A DNA stretch of 64,000 nt from Leucocoprinus leucothites. Taxonomy: Eukaryota; Basidiomycota; Agaricomycetes; Agaricales; Agaricaceae. The stretch covers positions 62,001 to 126,000 of the forward strand of contig JAACJO010000039.1 in NCBI GenBank assembly GCA_013368445.1, read 5' to 3'. Both the position numbers and the translations under genes were made by a program. Of this stretch, positions 11,683 through 21,969 are shown piece by piece (the first letter of the stretch is position 1; each line of letters opens with the position of its first letter). The notes beneath the pieces are model-generated. The model ran no database searches. It saw nothing but the letters and a program-made list of their open reading frames with translations, and was not told where the DNA came from.

Positions 11683-13862
11683 ATGTTCTCGCGAAAGCTT
11701 TGCGTTGCTTTCCTTACTCTTGCTCTCTCCTCTTTTACCGCCCAAGCGGCTCCTGCTCCTGGTCGTTTTGATGACTTTTGCGACAAGAATGGTGTAAGTT
11801 TTTTTCTGCCAAGTATACGCATAAGCGGTGAACTCACCTCTGATTGCATTTTGGCCTCCTTGATCATTGTTGATTTTTATATTCGTATTTGGGCGCCCAT
11901 GATGTGTGGGATAACAGGGTCAAGCCAAGACTATCACTCAGACAGTAACCGTCACTGCTGCTCCACCCGCCCAGACTTCTGGCAACGTGGCTATAACGGT
12001 ACCCGGCGGAGGTGAGTGATTTCATTGGAGTGTGGCAAGGACGATCATGATCGCTGAGAACGTTTGGTTTAGGTAACAACAACAACGGTGGAAACAACAA
12101 CGGTATGCGTGCTGCATTTGCCATATAACGAGTGGTTTTGCTCATAACATGGTTTGAAAATCAGGTGGAAAGAACAACACTAACAACAACAATGGCGGGA
12201 ATAACAACAATAACAATGGTGGGAACAACAACAACGGCGGGAACAACGGCGGGAACAACAACAACAACGGTGGTGGGAACAACAACAACGCTGGAGGCAA
12301 CAACAACAACGCTGGAGGCAACAACAACGCTGGAGGCAACAACAACGCTGGAGGCAATGGCAACACCGGAGGGAACAACAATAACAACGGCGGGAATGGC
12401 AACAACAACGGCGGAGGCAACAACAACGGCGGGAACAACGGCGGGAACAACAATGCCGGCGCCGGCGGCGCACAATCCTCTTTGAGTAGGTCCTATCATC
12501 CATACCTTGCAACCTCGTATTCACAATTTTTCTCCAGCTCTTGACCCCAAAGTCATTGCCTCTGGCTTCGCCAATGATGGTCAAGACGTGCCTACCGCAG
12601 GCCAAGTGGCTTCCCTGACCTCCACGAACAACTTTATCAACTTTTGTCTGACCGTTCCCAACCTCCCCATCACCAACGGCAAGCAAATTACCACCGGGTC
12701 ATGTAACCCCGCTCCCATCGGTGCCATCCCCTCAATCGACAACATGCCGTCGTCCAAGTTCTCTTTCCCCACCAACTTCGGTGCTGTCAAAGCCAACACG
12801 GCCTTCACGATCGAAATGCAGATCAAGAACATGCAAACTGGTTTCTTCGTCAACGCTCAGGAGAACTACTTTGCTGCCCCACAACAGCTCAACAACCAAG
12901 GCCAGATCATGGGCCATTCTCATGTTGTCGTTGAACAGCTCGATGCAATCGACCAGGTCGCTACGACTGATCCCATGAAGTTTGCGTTCTTCAAGGGATT
13001 GAACGGTGCTGCTGTCGGTGGCAAGCTCACTGCCGATGTGGCTGACGGTCTCCCCGTTGGTGCTTACAAACTCTCGTCTATCAACGCTGCTGCCAACCAT
13101 CAGCCTGTTATCGCTCCTGTTGCTCAGCATGGTTCTCTTGATGATGCGATCTACGTAAGTTTTCGTTCTCCTTGTACTGCACCTCCAACCTGAACTCAAT
13201 CGATTGTTCTATTTCTCTAGTTCTTCGTCACAGCGGACGGTAAACCTCCCGCTGACGCACCCTTCTCTGGTAACAACAACAACGGTGGTGCCGCTGCATC
13301 AAGCTCGGCTGCCGCAACATCAACAGCCGCCGCCTCTGCCTCTGCCTCTGCTTCCGTCTCTGCATCCGTCTCTGCCTCTGCAAGCGCAAGTGCAACCGGT
13401 AAAGGTGGCAAGGGCAACGCCACCGCAACCGGCAAAGGCGGAAAAGGCTCAGACGCGACCGCTACCGCAACTGGCAAGGGTGGTAAAGGTGGTGCCGCTG
13501 CAACTGCTTCAGCTACCGATGCTCCTGCCGCAACTGGCAAAGGTGGTAAGGGTGGAAAAGGCGGTGACGCTGCCACACCTTCAGCAACCGATGCTCCTGC
13601 CGCTGGTGGAAAGGGTGGTAAAGGTGGTGCCGCTGCCACAGCTACGGATGCCCCTCCTGCTTCTGCTCCTGCCGCTGCCGGTGGCAAAGGCGGAGCTGCT
13701 ACCAAGGGTGGAAACGCTAACGACGATAACACCGGCAAGACGGGTCAAGGTGCCAACTCGGATGCTGCTGACACCAAGGGGGATGCTGCGACAACATCGA
13801 AGTCGGGCAAAGGAGATAAGAACGCTGCCAATGACGACAACGACAACAAGCAGAACAACTGA
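11683..13862 (+). CDS. Secreted Asn/Gly-rich and Lys-Gly-Gly-rich protein
   Basis: About 604 residues from six exons: 11683-11793, 11918-12011, 12073-12102, 12165-12485, 12538-13154 and 13221-13862. A signal peptide (MFSRKLCVAFLTLALSSFTA) is followed by a short linker and an Asn/Gly-rich repeat (GGNNNN type, about 110 residues). The conserved central domain of about 200 residues contains FINFCLTVPN, ITTGSCNPAPIG, IEMQIKNMQTGFFVN, HSHVVVEQLD and DPMKFAFFKGLN. The tail is Ala/Ser-rich, then GKGGKG-repeated, then charged (DDNDNKQNN). The central domain resembles a widespread basidiomycete secreted protein of unknown function. I infer an extracellular or wall-associated structural role from composition only. 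The start is set by the signal peptide and the pyrimidine-rich leader. Introns 2-4 are all phase 1 and fall inside or next to the repeat. Confidence 0.85.
12165..12470 (+). repeat. AAC/GGC minisatellite coding Asn-Gly repeats
   Basis: Tandem degenerate units of AACAACAACGGCGGG type lie within exon 4 of the secreted protein. Units such as GGAGGCAACAACAACGCT recur at 12291-12355. Because the units contain no stop on either strand, other frames also stay open here; those frames are shadows. Confidence 0.85.
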
Positions 13863-14865
13863 GTGTGCTGACCTCGGTCACTGCTCACGTTCTGTCTGTT
13901 CTCTCTCTCTTTTAACGACTTGATGAGATCTTGCTTCTGTTCTCTAGAGAGTGTCTTCGTTTCGGGTATATGAAATGTTGACACAGGTTGTCTTTGTGTT
14001 TGTGTATCCGTTTCGTTGCATTTTGTGGGGAAAAAATCATATTTACAGGATGGATATAAGTTATTGGTTCATTTTATTTGGTTTCACTGCATACCCGCAT
14101 AACCTCTTTTTGACGTGCTGGGCTTGTTTGCTCATCCCCTCTACACTTTTCGGTCTTTTTTCTGTACATATTCACCATTCCTTCCCTTCCCCCTTTTCTT
14201 TGCCCATTGGCAGATTAGCAGAGCACTGAAGGGGAACAGGCAGTTGTGCCCCCGTAAATAAAATAAAATATTAGTGCGAGCGCGACCGAGTCCAACAGTC
14301 GCTGGGTGTCAAAACCACAAGAAGACGTCGACGAGGGACTGTGCGGAATTTGGAGAGGAAAGGAATAGAATTAAGCAAGATATAAAGAGATGACTGAGAT
14401 AGATAGAGATTGAATAAATTTTGATTATTTCCTGATTTTCGGACAGAGACTGAGGCAAAGGTGGTCGTGGTTCATTGACTAGCTCGAAAACTGACTACGA
14501 CACGTTGAAGTACACTACTAAAGTCCCTGTGGCAAACTAGTGCCTAAAGTCTGAAACCAAAGTAAATAAGTTTATTCTAAAAAAAGAATCAATGGGCGCT
14601 ATGATAACAAAACTGATGTCAAATAAATAGTAGGTGATGGGTGCTCGGGTGCGAGATCCAAGCGCAGACGGAAGCCCATCTCCACAGCACCTAGCTTCTT
14701 TGTTTAGGTTCAATCTAATCAGGAAAGAGTCGACTCTCTACTAGCTCATAAGCGTGAACACTTGAAAGACGATACAGATGAAGCAGAAGGATTAATTCCA
14801 AATTTAAGGAAAAACTATTCTACAAATGCATGAAAACTACCTAAAAATCAAAGCAATGCCCTTTT
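13863..14865. other. AT-rich convergent intergenic region
   Basis: This lies between two genes whose 3' ends face each other, the secreted protein (+) and LeuRS (-). It is AT-rich with AAATAAAATAAAATA at 14256-14271 and further A/T runs up to 14835, suitable for polyadenylation of both transcripts. No gene is seen. Confidence 0.6.
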
Positions 14866-17800
14866 CTACACGTTCCAATACTCGAACCCGGGCGCACCAG
14901 GTTCCGATCCCTCAATCAAAGCCTTTGTAAAACCGGCCTCGCCTCCCTGTACTCTCTGTATCGCTTCCCCAACCGACAAAATCTCCACATCGACAAGGCC
15001 CAAGGATTTCTTGAGGTACGGCGCTAGCTCGCGCAGGACCTGAGATTCCGAGAAGGGTAGAGTTCGATTGAACGCTGTCTGAGCGCCGTACTGAGCCATA
15101 CGTTTCTGTAGTACAAATCAATAGTCAGCGATCAACTTTCTTCCACCAAGACAGATATGTATATACGGTACCTTGAACGCCTGAATAAAAGGCATAGCCC
15201 TCTTATCCTTAATCAGCCCCTTCTTCACCAACAACTCCTTTACCTTGGCATCATCAACCTTATCCTCTGCCTGCACGTACGCCTCTTTCACAATCCCCAC
15301 ACACACATCCTGCCACTCGGGGAACTGCATCGCAACGTAGATCCTTACTGCCTTATCCTTCTTTGGATCAAAAATCGCTTGTCCCACACCCCCGTTTGCA
15401 CCCTTTTTGGACTTGGCCTTGGACAACATCTTGACGAGGTTAATCTCAGCGTCTCGAATACTCTTCACTGTGCCCCTCATATATTCTGCGCTTTCTAGTA
15501 TGCCTTTATCCACAGGTTTGGAGGGTGTAGGCCAGAGAGCGAGTTGGATTGATTGGGGTTGGTTGAGGATGGTTGGTGAGGACCAGATGTGTTCGGCAAA
15601 GTGGGGTGCGATGGGTGTGATAACGAGTGCGGCGGTGCGGATCCAGTAGGTGATGAGGTCTGCGTGCATGCCGACGTCGGAGGTGACTTCGCGGTACCAG
15701 TCACGAATGATTTGGAGTTCGTAGAAGCCATATTTGAGGGCGTCTTTGTAGTTTGTGCTGTATAGGAAGGGTTTAGTGTGAGTAGGGCTTGGAGAGAGCG
15801 GGAAAGAAAGAGCGTACGCTGCGTAGTGCCTCTGCGTGATGTTGATGAGCTCGTTGATTTCCTGCTCAAATACATCATCAAAGTAACCTCTAGGACCATG
15901 CCTCAAGCTCGCTTGATCCTTCAAAGTCTCCTACATAACCATCAACCACAATCAGCACACGACTCACGATCAACAGTGACATAAACAAAACCAATGCATA
16001 CCTCGCACCACCCTAAAAGCGTATGCACCCTCAAAATATTCGCATTCGCGCTCTTCTCCTCAAAGTTTGCATCCTCCATCCCATCCCCAGCGTCCGCCAA
16101 ACTCAGCCTCGTCGCATCCGCACCAAACTTCTCAATTGCCTCCCTCAAAGTCAACGAATTCCCGGTACTCTTACTCATCTTCTTCCCATTCAACATCAAA
16201 TGCCCATTCGTCCGCATACTCAATGGGAATTGATGTTCGGGGAACAGGGCAGCGTGGTTATAGAGTGCAAAGGTTAAGTGGTTAGGAATGAGATCCTTGG
16301 CGGAGGAACGGATGTCAAAAGGGTAGAAGTAGTTGAATTCGTGTTTGAACCTGTCGGCTTTTTCCTTTGGGAGGGGAGAGGGAGAAGGGAAGGGACCGTC
16401 GGCGAAGATGTATTCCCAGATTTCGTCGGTCATTTGGTCAGGTGTGACTCCGAGAGGACCGACTTTTGAGCCGTTGATGGATCCAGCTGTGAAAGAGAGT
16501 GCATATAGTCAGTAAAACAGTCCCAGAAAGCAGTAGGACGATAGGACATACAGTGCAGCAAATGGGCAACAGTGTAGTAACTCATATAAATTGTCGAGTC
16601 ACTCAAACTCTCTACCAAGAAGTGATGATCCCAAGGGAGCTTGGAACCGAGGCCATAAGTCCTCGCACAAGCCCACTGGTTCAACCATGCAAGGGTCTTC
16701 TCAAATCCATGTCTCGTCTCTTCCGTATACGTATTCATCTTCTTCAACAACCCTTCAACCTGCTTCCTCCAGCTCTCCTCACCATAATCCAAATACCACT
16801 GATCCATCAAAGCAACAACACACTCATCCGCCGAACGCGAAATAACCAGTCCTTCAGGCTCAGCATACGCATACGCCAACCCATCCTTAACCAGTCCGTC
16901 TCGAACCTTCGGTTTAGCCTCTTGTACAGGCTGACCAGCAAATTCACCAACAACCATGGTACCGTTATAGAAACCTTCCTTATACGCAATCTCCTTCGCC
17001 TCCGCAAGCTGTTTGGTATCCTTCGCAGACTGGATCTTCAACTGCTTAACGATAGCAGGGGCAGAAAGATCGCCATAAGTAGGGGTGCTCAAGACCGGTA
17101 CAGGGTCAATAGCAGCCCACGAAGGCTCAATCTTGTAATATTCAGCCTTTTTGCGGAGATCCATCAAGGTCTGGTAGTCGTCGGGAGAGTCGGAAGGAAC
17201 AGAGGTGACGACGCCGGTACCCTTGGTTGCGAGGACGCTGTCCATGGGTAGAACGTAGACTTCGGGGTTGACGGCGAGGGGAGCTTTGATTCTGCTTCCG
17301 ATTAACTGGGAACCTTGAATTTCGAGGAGTTGGTTGACTTCGCCACGGGGTGTAGTGATGCCCTGGAATGCCATGTTACGAGCTGCACGACGTGTGCAGA
17401 GGTAAGCTTCCTTGCCGTTGGCCGCGAAGATGCCGTATTTGAGGGAGGGACCGACGAAGCAGTTGGTTTGACCGTACCTACGAGTCATAAGCCTCTATGA
17501 TCCGAGTATCGAGGTGTGTACTCACATCGTTTCAGGTCGAAGAGTAGCAGCGACCATAAACACCTTCCTGCCACCAACTTTATTCTCAATAGCCTCCTTT
17601 GCAGCAGAACTCCACTCGACCACCTCCATCTTCAACGCGGTATACTCCTGAGGTCCAACACCTTCACCATCCTGTCGATCGTGGTCCATGCATGGTTGAC
17701 CGTCCTTGGGACTGTAGATGGTATAACGTTCGCCGAACTTGATTTTCCCGAGTTTGTAGAGCTTGTTGACTTGCCAGCGGACAAAAGCGTCGTAGTAGGG

Positions 17801-18661
17801 GTTGGCGTCGGTAGTGAGGAATGTTCTACGCCAGTCTATACGCGAACCAAACGCGTTATTATCGGCCTAGAGACATTAGATATGTGGGAGGACATGAATA
17901 TGAAGAAAACAGTGACATACGATGGCAATAGGCGGGAAGTAGGTTAGCCAATATAGAGGATCGGCAAACTTTTTGATATCAGCGCGGGGCACGCCAATGG
18001 ATTCCATAATTTGAAATTGGTACGTGAGTCCAGTGGATTTCGCGACGATTTTTCCCTTTTTCGCTTTCGACTTGTCACCGGAAGCGGCTTCCTTTTCGTT
18101 TTCTTTTGCTTCCTCGGCTTCGGCAGCGCGTTCTATCTCTGCCTGCACCTCCTCAAACCGTTCAAAATCCTGCCCAAACATCTCCATCTCACGAATAATC
18201 TTGTCCGACGATGCCTATCCGAAAAAGAAACTCAGTAGGCGCAACGGTCGACGACGAAAGACGATATATACCTTGATAGGCATACCAGTGACGTGGAAAC
18301 CATGAGGGAACAAAGCGCGCTTGCCCAGCATACGCTCATAACCCGCCGCGAACTCAATTTTTGAGATGGTAAACGCATGTCCGAGATGCAGACTGCCGTT
18401 CATATATGGGTATGGAAAGTTGCCGAACCATTTCGGGTACTTTTCGTGGATTTCTGCTGAAGATAGACCAGCAACCTCTTCTTGTGAAGGCGGATCGATT
18501 TCGAATAGATGTTCTGATTGCCAGCGATCTTGGTATTTCTTCTCCAACGACTTCAAGTAGTCGCGCTTGCCTGTCTAGAACAGCAAGTAAAATATGAACA
18601 GGCAAGCAAGGGAGGAGGGGAGAGAAGAAAATACCTGGGCGAGTTCGATGGTCTGTGCCAT
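14866..18661 (-). CDS. Leucyl-tRNA synthetase, cytosolic
   Basis: A class I aminoacyl-tRNA synthetase that charges tRNA-Leu. Nine exons (18661-18635, 18574-18272, 18214-17921, 17866-17526, 17477-16552, 16486-16002, 15930-15818, 15757-15172, 15105-14866) sum to 1104 residues, the usual size for eukaryotic cytosolic LeuRS. The HIGH signature is HLGH (about residue 72) within [17 protein letters not shown]. The CP1 editing domain carries TLRPETM, which is formed across an intron. The KMSKS loop is [11 protein letters not shown] (about residue 733). The anticodon-binding domain ([13 protein letters not shown], PHFAEHIW) and C-terminal extension are complete. Exon 1 encodes only MAQTIELAQ. In-frame codons upstream begin with GTG rather than ATG, so no mitochondrial presequence is predicted. 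It may share promoter logic with the 20.3 kb gene pair through the element at 18844-18879. Confidence 0.95.
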
Positions 18662-18843
18662 GGAAATATACCTGGGCCTGGAGAGGCGGCGGAGGCTGGA
18701 GAGGGAGGGACGGAAAAGTGAGTTCTGTATCGAGTAAATCAGTTTGCCGGATTTCGTCCAATGTAATTGGACAGAATCAGCTCGAGTCACGCACAGCTCT
18801 ATAAATTTGTCCGTTATCTAGATAAGATAACGTCCGGAATGGT

Positions 18844-18879
18844 CATGTGATCGTCGACCGATCGCGTTTCTGTCACGCG
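18844..18879 (+). promoter_or_regulatory. Composite promoter element upstream of LeuRS
   Basis: CATGTGA (18844-18850), CGACC, TCGCG and CTGTCACGCG (18870-18879) occur with exactly the spacing seen at 20457-20492. The element lies about 180-220 bases upstream of the LeuRS ATG, between the two minus-strand genes. I infer its function from repetition and position. Confidence 0.5.
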
Positions 18880-19027
18880 GGCGTCTGATGCTAAGTAGTT
18901 GAGCTCGATAAATTACAAAATGCCATCTGGTATATACGGGTATATGGCTGCCTCGGACCTATACGGTGTAACAATATTAATCTTCGCAACGAAAGAAAGC
19001 CAAGCAGCGGCAAGCTCTTTCCTATAA

Positions 19028-20089
19028 CTACTGAGGCTGGGGCTTCCCACCTGCAACCTCCTCTACCGGCACTTTCTCTATTACCTCTGGTTCAGCGCTA
19101 GCACCTTCTATGACCTCTGTCTCAACGATAACACCTTTTATTACCTCTGCCTCAGTGGTAGCACCTTCTATTGCAGGTGCTTCAGGCTGTACAGGCGGAG
19201 GTGCCAAATTTAGCGTCCTCGATAAATCCGATATGATATTTTTCCCCTATCCACATAATCTACGCTTAACATCGTTGAATGCAGTTGAGAAAGAACGATA
19301 AATACCTTCCGCAGCCCCACTTTCCAAACTGGCAGGATAGCATCACGAATACCTGAGAGGTGGCGAGACGCATGTTCATGAAAGCCAGGGAGACGTTCAA
19401 AAATGGGCCCAATGGTATCTTGACCTGCTGCAGAAGCCGTAACCTGAATTTCAGCCAGCTTTTTGCGCAGGATAGCCAAGATACTCCATGCAGCCGCTTT
19501 TGTGTCCTCTCCTGCTCTATTCACTGCCTCTTGTACATCCTTGAGCGTGGATATCAAGATAACATGCACGTCGTCCTTTTTGGTATATAGAAACTTGTCG
19601 ATTTCGTTGAATGCTATATCAACGACAAGATTCGCGCCTGGTATTGCAGCAACGTGTGCTTTCACTATCTGGCGAAGAGCTGCTGTTATCTGGGCGTTAG
19701 TTTCGGGCTGAGCGCTGGCCCTGCCCTCGGCTGATGCGTCTTGGCGCGATTGTTGTTGTTTGAGAGATTCAACTGGATGCCGTATGATATCTACGATTGC
19801 TTTCAGGCCAGACCAATGGTAGAAGACATATCCTATTGAGAGAAATACACCTCGTAAGTACTCGCTAGCATACCACAACGACCCACATACCGCCAGCAAG
19901 TGTTGCTGTTGCGCCTCCAACAAAGGCGGATAGCGCTATCAATAATGTGCGGGACCCGTCAGAAGGTCCATCAGAAGGTCCACCAAAGTTGAGTGTTATT
20001 AGACCCCGTCGCCGAACTGGCTTGAGCTGTAGGACGGGCGAACGAATAAGCGCCGGGCGGAAGGGAGACAGGCGAGAGGACAGAGACAT
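19028..20089 (-). CDS. Probable mitochondrial single-pass membrane protein, unknown function
   Basis: 314 residues from three exons: 20089-19891, 19832-19306 and 19246-19028. The N-terminus is Arg/Ser/Leu-rich and lacks acidic residues (MSLSSRLSPFRPALIRSPVL, then RRRG), typical of a mitochondrial presequence. A hydrophobic segment TLLIALSAFVGGATATLAGG follows at about residues 48-67. The middle is a mostly helical, charged soluble region. The last exon encodes an acidic Pro/Glu/Val tail with degenerate repeats (TEAEVIKG, VETEVIEG, AEPEVIEK). The second intron (19305-19247) is needed to reach this tail; without it translation stops early. I do not recognise the family. It is divergently transcribed from the gene at 20523 across a 433-bp promoter. 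Inner-membrane location is inferred. Confidence 0.65.
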
Positions 20090-20456
20090 TGGTGGGAATG
20101 AGCTCTAGAATCCATCAGCTTAAGTATCACAGCTATATTTCTGGCCAATGTAGTGCTGCGTGAGAGTAGTCGAGCGGTATCAGGACAGTATTTAAATTAA
20201 GCATGTCAGCAAAGTCCTAGGAGTGGTCGATGAGTTTGAGTTTGTTGGTCTTTGTGGGTCAACGAGTTTAACAACAGCCTCGTGGCGACCCTCGTCATTG
20301 CGACATGCGGCAGGAGTCCAATATTCACTACAGATATTTGAACCTTTTCTTCTTCTTTTTTTTTTAAAAAAAAGAGGGGGAGGAAATGCAAGACACAGTC
20401 AAAAAGTAGAAAGTAGAAAGTCAGAATAGGTCTTGAAAAGGCACGGCAGAAACGAT

Positions 20457-20492
20457 CACGTGACGAACGACCAGTCGCGCTCCTGTCACGCG
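20457..20492 (+). promoter_or_regulatory. Composite promoter element in the divergent promoter
   Basis: CACGTGA (20457-20463), CGACC, TCGCG and CTGTCACGCG (20483-20492) match the element upstream of LeuRS with identical spacing. It lies 30 bases before the ATG of the plus-strand gene and about 370 bases from the minus-strand ATG. A T-run followed by an A-run at 20347-20372 lies in the same promoter. Confidence 0.5.
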
Positions 20493-20522
20493 CGTTTAAT
20501 AAACACTGCTGATTCTGTCCAA

Positions 20523-21640
20523 ATGCCTGGTCCAGGAAATAACAAAAAGAAACGCAAGAACCAGTCGAAGAATAAAAAGAAAAAGGCAGAAAATTCAAAT
20601 CCAAATCCTCCACCGCCGACACCACCAGCCAGCATACCCTCGCCTTCTCCGCCGTCTACCGAGTCGGTGCCCACACCACCCCCATCCATTCCCGGCAAAC
20701 ATCTCCTTGCCTCTCCAATCTATCACCTACACAACGACTCGTCTTCTTGCTCTCCCCAACCCGACGTGTTATTGCCTGAGAAACCATTTATTTATGATCC
20801 GGGCAATGGTCCACGCGTTAGAGACACGAAAGCATTTCTCTCTTCCAAGTTTTTCGCGCAGCCGCCAGCTTGGGATGTGCGTTCCTCCAACACGTTAACT
20901 TACAGCGCGAAACTGACTTGACTTTTGTGTACTAGAATCCATTATGTGCGGAATTCGCACAAGATGAAGTATTGGAAATGATCCGGACAGTACTACCCGA
21001 AGAACTCGCCCTGGTACGATACTTCTAAGATCCCAACTTTATTCGAGTTGATTGCTTATAATGATTCTTCTCTCGTCCTCGTGGGGCAGATACTATGGTA
21101 TAACAAAAGTCGAGCAACGAGTCGAATATGTCCCGCTTGTCAACGATTATACCGACTCGGTGATACCCTTGCAGAACACATGCCAATAGACACGCACTCC
21201 GAAACCAATCCGAGTGAAGCTCTACCCCCAAACCCACGACAACTTCGCGAACAAGAAATCAGCGGCCTCTGTTCGTCTCTTCTCCCTCTCCACCTCTACT
21301 ATTGAATCTCGCTCACGTCTTTTGTGCATCTCCGCCTTCTCTAGGTTCACCAGTCTGCTTCATCCTAGCTGCATTCAACTACCCCGGTGCAATTCAATCT
21401 TCCTGGGGCCGTATGGGCGACGAGATGGACGAAGAATCCTGGGGCCTATTGAATGGCCCTGGTGATGGTACGACTCACAGCGATCTGAGCCAGGGGTTAG
21501 GAATGTTGGTTAAGATGACACGGTTACATGATCTTGGGCTTGCACAACTGTGCTTTAGTGATGAGGAGGAAGATTGGTGGAGTGAGCCTTCGGATACCCC
21601 AGCTGTTGTAGCTGGAGAGCACGATAATGGAGTGCTGTAG
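20523..21640 (+). CDS. Basic, Pro-rich protein of unknown function with CxxC motif
   Basis: 302 residues from four exons: 20523-20876, 20936-21013, 21090-21270 and 21345-21640. The N-terminus is very Lys-rich (NNKKKRKNQSKNKKKK), which suggests nuclear or nucleolar targeting or RNA binding. A Pro/Ser-rich linker follows (PPPPTPPASIPSPSPP). The conserved-looking C-terminal half has CAEFAQDEVLEMIRTVLPEE, ICPACQRLYRLGD (CxxC) and GLCSPVCFILAAFNYPGAI, which is joined across intron 3. The four Cys residues could bind a metal, but I do not recognise the fold. The end is acidic (CFSDEEEDWWSE). The start ATG follows the promoter element by 30 bases. The function is unknown. Confidence 0.7.
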
Positions 21641-21969
21641 ATGGGTTGAAGTGAGTTGGATACATTCGATTTATGGGATTTTTCTGCATTGCTTCCATGG
21701 TGCTTCTTATGTTATATACCCTCACTGTTGTTATATATCACCGATCATTTATAATCATAAATTTAAAAAGGACCTCGCTGACTCCGACGACCTACGACTG
21801 CAAGTCAATAGAGGACACACTAAAAATAGAAAACCAGGCGCTCCATGCATTCCACAAGGCGCAGGGCGTGGTGAACCAGTGGCTCGGATCCCAAGAGTAA
21901 AGTTCGTCCGTCCATCTTGTCTCCCGGCCTCTCCAGCTCTAACACCCATCAACCCAAAACTAGGCACTC
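21641..21969. other. Short intergenic region
   Basis: 329 bases between two plus-strand genes. An AT-rich part around 21710-21770 probably ends the upstream transcript. Nothing else is recognised. Confidence 0.5.

Noticed and set aside
12132..12686. Several long frames on both strands opposite the Asn/Gly repeat
   Set aside because: AAC/GGC repeats contain no stop in any frame. Only the frame with a signal peptide and conserved central domain is supported.
18662..18790. In-frame Arg-rich N-terminal extension of LeuRS that could be a mitochondrial presequence
   Set aside because: The first codon of the extension is GTG and no ATG precedes MAQTIELAQ in frame, so a standard start is lacking.
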